From positions 310,001 to 374,000 of the forward strand of contig JAVTVJ010000666.1 of the NCBI GenBank assembly GCA_034509425.1: DNA of 64,000 nucleotides, given 5' to 3'. This DNA comes from Eopsaltria australis. Lineage: Eukaryota; Chordata; Aves; Passeriformes; Petroicidae. Both the position numbers and the translations under genes were made by a program. Below the pieces are notes generated by a model. The model made no database searches and was not told where the DNA came from. It saw nothing but the letters and a program-made list of their open reading frames with translations. This document shows, piece by piece, positions 63,640 to 64,000 of the stretch. Position 1 is the stretch's first letter, and each line of letters starts with the position of its first letter.

Positions 63640-64000
63640 AGGCGGGGCGGAGCAAGGGGAGGGCGGGGCCCGAGGGGGCGGGGCGGGGCTGATAGGGGCG
63701 GAGCTTTGTTGCAGGGTCGCTATTGGTCGCCGGCTGTTGCCAGCGGGGTCGCGTCGCGACGCCAGCGGGTTGCACGTAGCCCATTGGGCGCTCGGGAGCT
63801 GCGTCAGCGCGGCGCGGGCGGGGATTGGCGGGCGGGCGCTGGGGGCGGGGCCCCGCGGCCGCCGCAGCCGGCGCTGGGGCGGCGCGCGCCGCGCTGAGGG
63901 GCCTCGGGAGCGCAGGTACCGGACGGGGGGCGGCCGGGCCGGGCCGGGCCCGCTCCGCTCCGCTCCGCTCCGCGCACACCGCGCTGGGCAGCGCCCCCAC
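63640..64000 (+). promoter_or_regulatory. CpG-island promoter and possible first exon of the next gene (MARCHF2 by synteny)
   Basis: A CpG-dense block carries three ATTGG boxes (63722-63726, 63783-63787, 63824-63828) and GC boxes. A donor-like GCGCAG|GTACCGG at 63915/63916 could end a non-coding first exon starting near 63.85 kb. Human MARCHF2 follows RAB11B in the same orientation, so it is the leading candidate, but no coding sequence is present to prove it. (CTCCG)n repeats occur at about 63950-63972. Confidence 0.45.

Noticed and set aside
62431..64000. Long Pro/Gly/Arg-rich open frames of about 300-490 codons on both strands across the minisatellite
   Set aside because: The DNA lacks A and T, so stop codons are absent by composition, and the 57-bp period preserves frame. 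Open on both strands at once, repetitive, no start context or domain.

Overview
This window is nuclear DNA of a vertebrate, most likely a bird. It contains spliced genes with GT-AG introns, several decayed CR1-type LINE fragments, GC-rich gene starts, short introns and GC-rich minisatellites. The gene order NDUFA7 - RPS28 - KANK3 - ANGPTL4 - RAB11B matches, from memory, human 19p13.2, whose avian counterpart is a gene-dense microchromosome (chromosome 28 in chicken). I cannot name the species.

Layout. At 0.4-2.4 kb NDUFA7 (-) and RPS28 (+) sit head to head across a 130-bp promoter that carries a TCTCGCGAGA palindrome and a TATA box. At 2.7-9.5 kb lies KANK3 (-), tail to tail with RPS28. I rebuilt it as ten coding exons (959 codons plus stop), with a likely non-coding first exon in a CpG island near 13.7 kb. 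From about 14 to 36 kb I find no recognisable protein gene. That stretch holds GC-rich patches, small tandem repeats and AT-rich islands that may be regulatory. At 36.1-44.5 kb is ANGPTL4 (+), seven exons and 476 aa. From 44.5 to 47.5 kb is an intergenic stretch with signals for a spliced non-coding RNA divergent from RAB11B. At 47.5-59.6 kb is RAB11B (+), five exons and 218 aa. From 62.7 to 63.6 kb is a GC-rich minisatellite with a 57-bp higher-order period. The last 350 bp look like a CpG-island promoter and first exon of the next gene, by synteny possibly MARCHF2.

Roles. The genes are not a pathway. NDUFA7 is a mitochondrial complex I subunit, RPS28 a 40S ribosomal protein, KANK3 a talin-binding cortical adaptor, ANGPTL4 a secreted lipoprotein lipase inhibitor and RAB11B a recycling-endosome GTPase. 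All five reconstructed reading frames close exactly across their splice sites, which strongly supports the exon maps.

Most notable observation: the predicted ANGPTL4 keeps the lipase-inhibiting N-terminal segment and the fibrinogen-like domain. It lacks the coiled-coil cysteines used for oligomerisation in mammals, lacks the furin site in the linker, has four N-glycosylation sequons in that linker, and carries an R-E-R-R motif just before the inhibitory segment. I found no evidence of an operon-like, viral, CRISPR or otherwise unprecedented system.
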